Source: UBA6109 sp035366835 (GTDB lineage: Bacteria > Desulfobacterota > Syntrophia > Syntrophales > UBA6109). From it: 14,609 nt of DNA. The stretch covers positions 1-14,609 of the forward strand of contig DAOSIS010000050.1 in NCBI GenBank assembly GCA_035366835.1. Direction: 5' to 3'. The number at the start of each line of letters is the position of its first letter. Positions within the stretch are counted from its first letter, which is position 1. The notes beneath the pieces are model-generated. The model saw only the letters and a list, made by a program, of their open reading frames with translations. It was not told the origin of the DNA and did not search any database. A program made the position numbers and the translations under genes. Below, one piece after another: positions 5,967 through 12,264 of this stretch.

Positions 5967-7844
5967 TCACTTTTTGAGAGCGGGAACGGCAAAGCTCAGG
6001 CCCAGTTCTTCCAGAAGCTCTCGCGTGGGTCTTCCCTCCTGATCCCATCCCGATGTCTTGTAGTAAGACTGGAGCACCCTTTCAAAGGTGGGCGCGATCG
6101 TTTTTCCCATGGCGGGGCCGTCGACGGGCGGCGTTCCCAGCCGCGGCGAAAAGCTGTCGTGCCCCTTGGTCATCCCTTCGCGGATGTTGAACATGCGCAT
6201 CAGGTTCACCACCCTCCGGCCGATCTTCAACGCCTGCTCCATGTCGTAGTCGCTTCCCGTCAGGGTGTTGAGCGTCTCGATCATGGTCTTTCCGGTCGCC
6301 GTCTGGTAGTAGCAATAGATCAGGCATTCCTGGAACTGACGCCACCATGCCGACTTCGCGTTGACCGCGCCGAGATATTCATCGGGGTCAGCAGTCGGCT
6401 TGTCGATTTCCAGATCCGCAGAGCCGCGCGCCGTGAGGTCCTGCGCCTCCTGGCTGCCTGCGTTCGACACGACCTGATTGAATATCGTTCCCCATCGCGA
6501 ACGGGGATCGTGGATATGCGGGGCGTTCCCCTTCTTCACGTATACGGCGATGTCGGGAAATCCCCCGCCCAGCCTGTCGGAAGCCCGCTTGACCCCTTCC
6601 GCCAGGATGGCGCCGATGCCCTCCCGGCGGCTGATGCGCTTCATCATCTCGACGGCCGCTTCCGTATTCCCCCACTGAAGATCAATCCCGTCGAGATCCT
6701 TCCGGGTGACGAACCCCTTTTCGTATCCCTCCATCATCATGCTCACCAGGAAGGTCAGCTCTTTGGCGTCCATCCCCAGGTCGTCATTCAGCGTGTTGAG
6801 CATCGTCGTCGTGCCCGGATCGTAGATGCCCCAGTTGGGGCCGAAGCCGGCGAGGATTTCATATTCCACTTCCTCACCGACGGCTCCCTTGTACGGGCCG
6901 CGGGTCACCTGCACCGAGTGGCAGTGGACGAAGGTGCAGTTGTAGCAGGAGCGCGGCACGGACCTGTGGGCCTTCTTCCTGATGTAGTCGACGTGGAATT
7001 TCTCCGTTCCGGGGAAGATGTTCGTCGTCAGGTTCTTGACCGGCACCCAGCCCTTGCTGTGGAAATTGAGGAAGGAGCCGATCGTGCCGAACTTCCCCGT
7101 CGTCTTGCCCATGCCGGTGTTGTGCGCCTCTTCCCGCCACCGCACGGTGTTTTCGAGAAACCTTTCCTCGTCCGCAGGATCGATGGGAATCGGCAGCGTC
7201 CCCTGAACGACGATCGCCTTGAGCTTCTTGGACCCCATCAGCGCACCGAGGCCTCCCGTCGCCGCAATGTGTCCGCGGTCGTTGGCCAGACAGGCGAAGC
7301 GGACCATGTTCTCGCCCGCCGGCCCGATGGAGGCGACACTGACGTGATGGTCGAATCCGTCTTCGCCGTACTTTCTTCGCAGCCACGAATCGGTGTCGAA
7401 GGTCCCCTTCCCCGCAAGCCTGGAGGCGTCTTCGAGCGTCGCCTTGCCGTCGACGATATGTAGATAGACGAGCTTCTCGGCTTTGCCGCAAACGATGAGA
7501 ACGTCATAGCCGGCATGCTTCAGGCGCGCGCCGAAGAAACCGTTCGATTGCGCCGATGCCAGCAAACCCGTCAGCGTGTTGCGGCCGGTGATGGAATAGA
7601 TCCCCGAACCCGGTACGAGCGTGCCCGTCAGGGGGCCCACGGCGATGACGATGCAATTTCTGGCATCGTACGGGTCCAGGCCCGGAATCGTTTCGTCGTA
7701 CAGCAGGCGCGTACCGAGCCCGCTTCCACCGATGTACTCATACAGCAGCTGCGGATCGATCTTCTCCTCCGAGATCTTCCCGCTCGAAAGATCAACCCGC
7801 AGCGCCTTTCCCATGTAGCCGCCCTTGGGAAACTGCCCCTTCAT
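5967..7844 (-). CDS. Aldehyde:ferredoxin oxidoreductase catalytic subunit (tungsten), divergent cluster motifs
   Basis: The 625-residue product has the AOR family layout. The N-terminal pterin-binding domain includes MGKALRVDLSSGK (11-23), YIGGSGLGTRLLYDE and DRGHIAATGGLGALMGSKKLKAI (189-211). The central part has FGPNWGIYD (334-342) and HDPR (445-448). The reaction is oxidation of an aldehyde to the acid with reduction of ferredoxin, in the cytoplasm. The cluster cysteines are C300, C303 and C308, spaced CxxCx4C rather than the usual CxxCx3C. The fourth is probably C511 within ECLIYC, where most relatives have DxxGLC. These departures suggest a separate subfamily. ATG at 7844 is chosen because GGAGG lies 7 bases upstream and the N-terminus then resembles AOR 2. 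The next gene is its ferredoxin, 9 bases on. Confidence 0.93.
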   Translation of the reverse strand: MKGQFPKGGYMGKALRVDLSSGKISEEKIDPQLLYEYIGGSGLGTRLLYDETIPGLDPYDARNCIVIAVGPLTGTLVPGSGIYSITGRNTLTGLLASAQSNGFFGARLKHAGYDVLIVCGKAEKLVYLHIVDGKATLEDASRLAGKGTFDTDSWLRRKYGEDGFDHHVSVASIGPAGENMVRFACLANDRGHIAATGGLGALMGSKKLKAIVVQGTLPIPIDPADEERFLENTVRWREEAHNTGMGKTTGKFGTIGSFLNFHSKGWVPVKNLTTNIFPGTEKFHVDYIRKKAHRSVPRSCYNCTFVHCHSVQVTRGPYKGAVGEEVEYEILAGFGPNWGIYDPGTTTMLNTLNDDLGMDAKELTFLVSMMMEGYEKGFVTRKDLDGIDLQWGNTEAAVEMMKRISRREGIGAILAEGVKRASDRLGGGFPDIAVYVKKGNAPHIHDPRSRWGTIFNQVVSNAGSQEAQDLTARGSADLEIDKPTADPDEYLGAVNAKSAWWRQFQECLIYCYYQTATGKTMIETLNTLTGSDYDMEQALKIGRRVVNLMRMFNIREGMTKGHDSFSPRLGTPPVDGPAMGKTIAPTFERVLQSYYKTSGWDQEGRPTRELLEELGLSFAVPALKK

Positions 7845-7895
7845 CCGACCGCCTCCACCGCGAACCGATTTCTCTTCATCTTTCCGAACCAATCC

Positions 7896-9056
7896 TCAGT
7901 ATGCCTTCCGGAACAGATCCAGGAAGTCCTCGTAGGTCGTATAGCGCGGGTTCCACTTGTTGTACCCCGCATCCGCGGAAAGCCTCGCCATCTTGGGAAG
8001 CATATCCTCCGTCGCGCCCACATCACGCAGCCGATCCGGTACGCCCAGGTCCTTGCACATCCTCTTGACGGCATCGACGGCCTTTCGGGCCGCTTCCATC
8101 TCCGTCAGCCCCCGGATGTCTTCCCCCATCGCCACCGCGACCCGCGCGTACTTCCCGGGGTTCGCAAGCAGATTGAATTCCGCGGCTGCAGGAAAGCAGA
8201 CGGCATTCGAAAGGCCGTGAGACACATGGCACAGGGCGCCGATAAAGCGCGCCATGCAGTGCACGTTCCCCAAACCCGTCTGACCGAACGTGATCCCCGC
8301 GAGATTCGATGCGCAGGCCATGTTCAGCCCTGCTTCCAGGTTGCCGCGGTTGGCGACGAACTGCCGGATATTCTGCGACATCAGCTCCATCGAGTGCAGA
8401 TTGATCGCGTCCGTCACCGGATTCGCATTCAAGGAAATATAGGATTCGAATGCATGGACGAATGCATCCACGCCGGCATGGCAGGCTACGGCGGTCGGCA
8501 AGGTCCTGAGGGCCATCGGATCCAGAATGGCGATCCTGGCGGGGTTCAGCGATGCATGGCGTATCGACATCTTCAGCCCGCGGTCCGTATCCGTGATCGT
8601 GCAGGATCCCGACACCTCCGAGCCCGTCCCCGCCGTCGTCGGCATCGCGATCAGCGGCACCGGCGCATTCTTGAACTTCTCGATTCCTTCGTAATCCTTG
8701 ATCCGCCCGCCGTTCTTGGCGAGAATCCCCACGCCCTTCCCCGTGTCCATCGTGCTTCCGCCTCCGACGGCGAGTACGCAGGGCGCCTGATTCTTCTTGT
8801 AAAGGGTGAACGCCTTCTCGACCGTATTGGCACTCGGCTCCGGTTCGATTTCAGAAAACAGGTCGAAGGGAACGTTGTTGTCCCTGAGGATCTTCTCCAC
8901 CGAGGCAAAGATTTCAGTTTTTACAATGACACCGTCGGCAACGACAAAGAGCTTGTCGATCTTCCATTCTTTGATGATGTCGATCAACTTCTGGTGACTG
9001 CCGATCCCCATGTAAATCCGCGTGGGACAGTAAAAGGAATGGATCTTTGCATTCAT
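7896..9056 (-). CDS. Iron-containing (group III) alcohol dehydrogenase
   Basis: This NAD-dependent, Fe- or Zn-requiring alcohol dehydrogenase of 386 residues has the usual length. The GGGSTMDTGKGVG motif lies at 98-110, and Asp41 sits where NAD preference is set in FucO. The metal ligands are D197 and H201 (AGVDAFVHAFES), H266 and H280 (GLGNVHCMAR...VSHG). The usual second His of the HxxxH motif (FucO His267) is Arg270 here. Its likely role is conversion of an alcohol to the aldehyde used by the downstream AOR, or the reverse. ATG at 9056 is supported by GGAGGAGA upstream and by the family N-terminus; the open frame continues upstream to 9188 in apparent leader sequence. It is the first gene of the minus-strand run, preceded by about 500 non-coding bases. 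Confidence 0.93.
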   Translation of the reverse strand: MNAKIHSFYCPTRIYMGIGSHQKLIDIIKEWKIDKLFVVADGVIVKTEIFASVEKILRDNNVPFDLFSEIEPEPSANTVEKAFTLYKKNQAPCVLAVGGGSTMDTGKGVGILAKNGGRIKDYEGIEKFKNAPVPLIAMPTTAGTGSEVSGSCTITDTDRGLKMSIRHASLNPARIAILDPMALRTLPTAVACHAGVDAFVHAFESYISLNANPVTDAINLHSMELMSQNIRQFVANRGNLEAGLNMACASNLAGITFGQTGLGNVHCMARFIGALCHVSHGLSNAVCFPAAAEFNLLANPGKYARVAVAMGEDIRGLTEMEAARKAVDAVKRMCKDLGVPDRLRDVGATEDMLPKMARLSADAGYNKWNPRYTTYEDFLDLFRKAY

Positions 9057-9263
9057 CGCAGGTCTCCTCCAAAGGATCAATCTTTCAACCGGGCCAAGCC
9101 GCTTCCGGTGCAGAAATCCGAAATTGCGGTTCCATCCCATCGTTCTCGCGCTACTGGAATTCCTCTTGGTAAGCGAATAATGTACCATTTCCGATGGGAA
9201 GCGCCGCTCCGGACGTTCCTTATCTCTTTCTTACACCTAAGTGACCGTAATGAATGATATTAT

Positions 9264-9316
9264 GGAAATTCCGGCGCGCACATTTCCGGCATTACAATCC
9301 TCAGGACATGGTGTCC
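9264..9316. repeat. Clustered inverted repeats GGAAAT/ATTTCC and GGACA/TGTCC
   Basis: GGAAAT (9264-9269) pairs with ATTTCC (9282-9287) across 12 bases, and GGACA (9304-9308) pairs with TGTCC (9312-9316) across 3. They lie about 210-260 bases upstream of the alcohol dehydrogenase start and could be protein-binding sites or leader RNA structure. The arms are short and may be coincidental. Confidence 0.3.
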
Positions 9317-9465
9317 GGAAACGGCGGATCCCCATGCCGCAATGGATCGGGATCGTCCCGGCGCCCGGCTGGATTGAGTGAACTGATTGGAATGATGAGG
9401 TAAATTCCCGCAGATCGGCGGAGACGGTCCGGGAAGAAACGATTGGTTTCAAAGCGTACACAGTG

Positions 9466-9490
9466 GTTCAATTACTGAACAGATTGTTCA
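9466..9490. promoter_or_regulatory. Operator-like array of three alternating GTTCA/TGAAC half-sites
   Basis: GTTCA (9466-9470), TGAAC (9476-9480) and GTTCA (9486-9490) are separated by exactly five bases each, so half-sites recur every 10 bp, one helical turn. The last two extend to a TGAACA-GAT-TGTTCA palindrome. This is typical of a dimeric repressor or activator bound cooperatively. The probable target is the alcohol dehydrogenase/AOR operon starting at 9056, although the site is about 430 bases from its ATG. The regulator is not identifiable in the window. Confidence 0.5.
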
Positions 9491-9558
9491 TCGGGGTGTG
9501 ATTCGCGTTCGGAGCCGCTGAAGCGGTCGGCTGCCGCGGGTACCCCTTTTTCCCTTCC

Positions 9559-10596
9559 CTACAGGATCCACTCCGAGATGTAACCCAGAAGCCCAGCCCC
9601 GATGAGGCTGATCGCGATGTAGAGGACGAATACGGGCTTGCGGACGACGCCCCACACCGCCGTCATGGCGGGGATCGTCGTCACGGGACCGGCGATCAGG
9701 AATGCGATGGCCGCGCCGGGCTGCATCCCCTGGGCGAGCAGGCCCTTGACGATGGGCAGGGCGCTCAGGTTGCCAAGGTAGAGCGGAACGCCGACCAGGG
9801 CCGCGAGGGGAATCGCAAAGAAGCTCTCCTTGCCCAGGACGGCGGCGATCGTCTCCTGCGGCACGTACCGGGTAATGAGGGCCTCGAGCAGGAAAGCCAG
9901 GAGAAGCCAGCGGCCGAGCCGCCAGCTCTGTTCCCACATCCTCCCGGCGAAGACCCCCCAATCGATGGCGCGGAAACTGGCCGCCGTCGAATCCCACCAG
10001 GCAGACCGCCCGGCGGCTTGCACAACGCCGACGGAGGCTGTCTTCCCGGCGGCACAGCAGGCCGTCGCGGGCAGGACGGTCAGGCCGACCGGCGCCGCTG
10101 CCGGCGCCGCCTTTGCGGTGCAACAGGGTGCGACCTTCAGGATATCCGCTTCATCTTCGGGCATGTAATGGCGGAAATATCCCATGTGGGTAAGGGCCAG
10201 CGTCAGATAGCCCGCCGCCAGGCTCAGGACCAGGGACGAACCCAGGCGAGCCAGCGCCAGCGGCCAACCGAGGATGCCGACGCTGAGGGTAAAGATCTCG
10301 GGATCCATCGTCGGCGAGGCGATCCAGAAGGACATCACCGGCGCAAGCGGCACGCCGCTTGCCAGCAGGCCGGCGATCACCGGGATGACCGTGCAGGAAC
10401 AGAACGGGCTGAAGGCCCCGACCGCCGTGGCCAGCAACACCGAAAGTCCTGCGCGCGATGCGAAGGCCCTGCGGATGGCGTCCTTCATATCCAGCATGTT
10501 GATCAAAACGCTCAGGAACATGCTCAGGAGGAAGAAAGGCAGCACCTTCCAGACGGCATTGCCGACGAAACGAAGAATTTCGTAAAGGTCATTCAT
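9559..10596 (-). CDS. DUF318/ArsP-type permease, probable metalloid or metal efflux
   Basis: This 345-residue inner-membrane protein has roughly eight to ten hydrophobic segments in two halves joined by a hydrophilic loop. The family hallmark SPFCSCTVIPVIAGLLASG (residues 63-81, with Cys66 and Cys68) is present, as are SPTMDPE (94-100) and GNLSALPIVKGLLAQGM in the second half. Relatives include the ArsP organoarsenical exporter and the SO_0444-like copper/arsenic permeases. The central loop has two vicinal cysteine pairs (C158-C159 and C180-C181), suited to thiol binding of a soft metal or trivalent arsenic. ATG at 10596 has AAAGGAG upstream, and an ArsR-type operator directly abuts that site. 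The ArsR-family gene lies just upstream. The specific substrate is inferred, not shown. Confidence 0.88.
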   Translation of the reverse strand: MNDLYEILRFVGNAVWKVLPFFLLSMFLSVLINMLDMKDAIRRAFASRAGLSVLLATAVGAFSPFCSCTVIPVIAGLLASGVPLAPVMSFWIASPTMDPEIFTLSVGILGWPLALARLGSSLVLSLAAGYLTLALTHMGYFRHYMPEDEADILKVAPCCTAKAAPAAAPVGLTVLPATACCAAGKTASVGVVQAAGRSAWWDSTAASFRAIDWGVFAGRMWEQSWRLGRWLLLAFLLEALITRYVPQETIAAVLGKESFFAIPLAALVGVPLYLGNLSALPIVKGLLAQGMQPGAAIAFLIAGPVTTIPAMTAVWGVVRKPVFVLYIAISLIGAGLLGYISEWIL

Positions 10597-10607
10597 GAGA
10601 ACTCCTT

Positions 10608-10625
10608 TATCGTAATTTTACGATA
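10608..10625. promoter_or_regulatory. ArsR-type operator upstream of the permease
   Basis: This perfect palindrome TATCGTAA-TT-TTACGATA ends directly next to the AAAGGAG of the permease. It shares the half-site TATCGTAW and geometry with the operator at 11001-11018. On the minus strand it contains TAAAAT (10620 to 10615) as a possible -10, but the matching -35 position is the terminator T-tract and is poor. The arsR product is the obvious binder. Confidence 0.85.
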
Positions 10626-10635
10626 GGTTCGACCG

Positions 10636-10664
10636 AAAAAAATGCCCTGCCGGGCGCACAGGGC
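10636..10664 (-). terminator. Rho-independent terminator after arsR
   Basis: On the minus strand GCCCTG (10664-10659) pairs with CAGGGC (10649-10644) over a nine-base loop. An A and then seven T (10642-10636) follow. It begins 12 bases after the arsR stop, so most arsR transcripts should end here. The permease would then need its own promoter or read-through. Confidence 0.8.
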
Positions 10665-10676
10665 CTGCGGGCGGGT

Positions 10677-10985
10677 TCAACAGCAGCCGGAAAGCCAGCG
10701 GTCGACCCGCTCCCGAAGCCAGCGAAAGCCCTCCCGGTCGAGGCAGTAACAGGTCGCCGGGCCTTCGATCTCGCCGCGGATCAGGCCTGCCTCGCGCAGC
10801 ACCTTCAGATGCTGACTGACCGTCGACTGCGCCAACGGCGTGGCCTCCACGATGTCGGCGGTGATGCAGGTCTTCTTCCGGGCCAGGTATTCCACGATGC
10901 CGAAGCGGATGGGGTTTCCCAGTGCCTTGAGCATGCTCGCCAGGCGCTTCTCGTCCGACGAAGGTGCAGGTCTATTCCCGACCAT
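10677..10985 (-). CDS. ArsR-family winged-helix repressor
   Basis: This 102-residue metal/metalloid-responsive repressor has the winged helix typical of ArsR/SmtB. It begins LASMLKALGNPIRFGIVEYLA (16-36), followed by the recognition helix region PLAQSTVSQHLKVLREAGLI (50-69) and a beta-wing (GEIEGPATCYCLDREG). It lacks the classic ELCVCDL box. Candidate sensor thiols are Cys40, Cys79 and Cys81 (CYC) and the vicinal C-terminal Cys101-Cys102; a C-terminal pair is known to sense As(III) in some ArsR proteins. ATG at 10985 is chosen because AAAGGAG lies 9 bases upstream; codons upstream to 11036 fall in the promoter and operator. It probably represses itself and the permease through the two matching palindromes. 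Confidence 0.9.
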   Translation of the reverse strand: MVGNRPAPSSDEKRLASMLKALGNPIRFGIVEYLARKKTCITADIVEATPLAQSTVSQHLKVLREAGLIRGEIEGPATCYCLDREGFRWLRERVDRWLSGCC

Positions 10986-11000
10986 GATCTGCGTCTCCTT

Positions 11001-11018
11001 TATCGTATTTATACGATA
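11001..11018. promoter_or_regulatory. ArsR-type operator upstream of arsR
   Basis: This perfect palindrome TATCGTAT-TT-ATACGATA overlaps the -10 element of the arsR promoter and abuts the AAAGGAG of arsR. It matches the permease operator in 16 of 18 positions, which supports autoregulation and co-regulation. Confidence 0.88.
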
Positions 11019-11036
11019 TAAAGGCGCCTCTGTCAA
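11008..11036 (-). promoter_or_regulatory. sigma70-type promoter of arsR
   Basis: On the minus strand the -35 is a perfect TTGACA (11036 to 11031), followed by a 17-base spacer and -10 TATAAA (11013 to 11008). The -10 lies inside the operator palindrome, so bound repressor would block RNA polymerase. Confidence 0.85.
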
Positions 11037-11135
11037 GAACTTGTTTCGCTCTCGCGGAAAGACTTGAATTATCCATCAAAACCCTTTATGGATGACGTCA
11101 CGGATCCCGGCCACGAAGAGATCGAGGACAGCGCC

Positions 11136-11438
11136 ATGCCGAAAGTGACCATCGACAAGCTTGTTCCGGGAATGAAACTCTCCCACCCCCTCACGGCGCC
11201 GAACGGCCTTGTGCTGCTCAGCGAGGGCACGGAGCTGACGGAGAAGTGGATCTCCCGGATCGGGGACATGAACGTGGACTTCGTCCACATCGAAGGCCCC
11301 GCCGACCCGGGCATGCCCAGGGAAGAGATGATGGCCCGCCTGGATGCCCGATTTGCCCCCGTGGAAACCCGACCCCCCATGGGCAGAATCAAGAAGATCG
11401 TCAGGGAGCACATTGAAACCCTCTATGCCCGGTCTTGA
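11136..11438 (+). CDS. Small protein resembling the N-terminal segment of HD-GYP/HDOD signalling proteins
   Basis: The 100-residue product begins MPKVTIDKLVPGMKLSHPLTAPNG, followed by LLSEGTELTEKWISRI and VDFVHIEGP. This is the beta-rich segment commonly found at the N-terminus of HD-GYP and related cyclic-di-GMP proteins, here as a separate gene. No catalytic residues are seen. ATG at 11136 has GAGG 8 bases upstream and begins at the conserved motif. The frame is open back to a TTG at 11064, which lacks a good ribosome binding site. Its last 14 bases overlap the HDOD gene, so it is probably co-translated with it. An inverted repeat ATCCAT/ATGGAT (11071-11076 and 11088-11093) lies upstream. 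The promoter is uncertain. Confidence 0.72.
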   Translation: MPKVTIDKLVPGMKLSHPLTAPNGLVLLSEGTELTEKWISRIGDMNVDFVHIEGPADPGMPREEMMARLDARFAPVETRPPMGRIKKIVREHIETLYARS

Positions 11439-12264
11439 CATCCGGAATGCCCGGAATCGCATCGAGAACATCAGCGCCCTGCCCACGGTCCCCGGCACGC
11501 TGAAGCGCATCTCCGGCATCATCGAAAAACCGCGCCTCGCCCTCGAGGAGATCAGCCGCTTCGTCGCCAGCGATCCCGCCCTGACGAGCAAGGTCCTCAA
11601 GATGGTCAACTCGGCCGTCTACGGCTTCCCGGGGCGGATCTCGTCCGTCCCCCACGCCATCATGCTGCTCGGGCTGAACGTCGTGAAGGGGCTGCTTCTG
11701 GGCGTCTCGGTCTTCGACATCATGCAGAAGGTCATGGGCGGACTGTGGGAACACTCGGTCGCCTGCGCCGTCGTCTCCCGTTCCATCGCCGAAAAGATGA
11801 AGGTAAAGGACCCGGAAGAGGTCTCGGTCTCCGGCCTTCTCCACGATATGGGCAAGGTCATCCTCATGCTGGAGTATCAGGAACAGTATCAGGAGGCCAT
11901 GCGCAGCGCGGAATCGCGGCAGCTTCCCATCTCCCAGACGGAAAAAGAGATCTTCCAGGAGACCCATGCGGCGGTCGGGATGTGGCTTTCGCAGAAATGG
12001 CGTTTCCCGGCAAACCTCGTTGAGGCGATGGCGTACCACCACAGCCCGTCGCTTGCCAAAATCGCACCGATGGAGACGGCCGTCGTCCATCTGGCCGACG
12101 GCCTGGTGCGGGCGCGGGGCGTCGGTTTTGCCGGCGACCCCTTCGTCCCGGCCGTGGATCCGGCGGCCTTCGACCTGCTCGGCCTGTCGGACGGGGACAT
12201 CCGGGACGTCCTCGCCGCCCTGGAGAAATCGATCGAGCAGGACGCAGACCTTTCGCTGACCTGA
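11425..12264 (+). CDS. HDOD-domain signalling protein with full HD metal-ligand set
   Basis: This 279-residue cytoplasmic protein has an HDOD domain (about residues 15-210). The N-terminal helices read ISALPTVPGTLKRISGII and VASDPALTSKVLKMVNSAVYG. HD-superfamily ligands are present: H110 (WEHS), H140-D141 (LLHDMGK), H181 (ETHAAVG), H205-H206 (AYHHSP) and D225 (HLADG). HDOD proteins act in chemotaxis, motility or stress signalling, and their catalytic status is usually unclear. ATG at 11425 overlaps the preceding gene by 14 bases and has no clear ribosome binding site, so translational coupling is likely. Its stop overlaps the next ATG (TGATG). The trio with a GGDEF protein points to nucleotide second-messenger signalling. 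Confidence 0.88.
   Translation: MPGLDIRNARNRIENISALPTVPGTLKRISGIIEKPRLALEEISRFVASDPALTSKVLKMVNSAVYGFPGRISSVPHAIMLLGLNVVKGLLLGVSVFDIMQKVMGGLWEHSVACAVVSRSIAEKMKVKDPEEVSVSGLLHDMGKVILMLEYQEQYQEAMRSAESRQLPISQTEKEIFQETHAAVGMWLSQKWRFPANLVEAMAYHHSPSLAKIAPMETAVVHLADGLVRARGVGFAGDPFVPAVDPAAFDLLGLSDGDIRDVLAALEKSIEQDADLSLT

Larger units (their letters stand above)
9057..9558. other. Gene-free region upstream of the alcohol dehydrogenase operon
   Basis: No reading frame here has family-like sequence or a supporting ribosome binding site; the longest (74 codons at 9237-9461, minus) looks random. The region must hold the promoter of the operon, but I see no strong sigma70 or sigma54 match. A CATAAT at about 9259-9264 (minus) lacks a good -35. 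It contains several short inverted repeats, listed separately, and a weak hairpin CCGCT/AGCGG at 9515-9526 after the permease gene. Confidence 0.5.

Noticed and set aside
5523..7463. A 646-codon open frame on the plus strand opposite the ferredoxin and AOR
   Set aside because: The minus strand here encodes recognisable Fe-S and AOR motifs. The plus-strand product resembles nothing and is a codon-bias shadow.
7515..9257. A 580-codon open frame on the plus strand opposite the AOR start and the alcohol dehydrogenase
   Set aside because: It is antisense to a full-length alcohol dehydrogenase with all metal ligands; the composition is shadow-like.
9280..9300. Possible sigma54 (-24/-12) promoter on the minus strand before the alcohol dehydrogenase
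   Set aside because: A GG-N10-GC spacing exists, but the flanking bases match the TGGCAC/TTGC consensus poorly, so it is no better than chance.
9237..9461. A 74-codon minus-strand frame in the intergenic region
   Set aside because: No ribosome binding site, no recognisable motif and no compositional support; it overlaps likely regulatory DNA.
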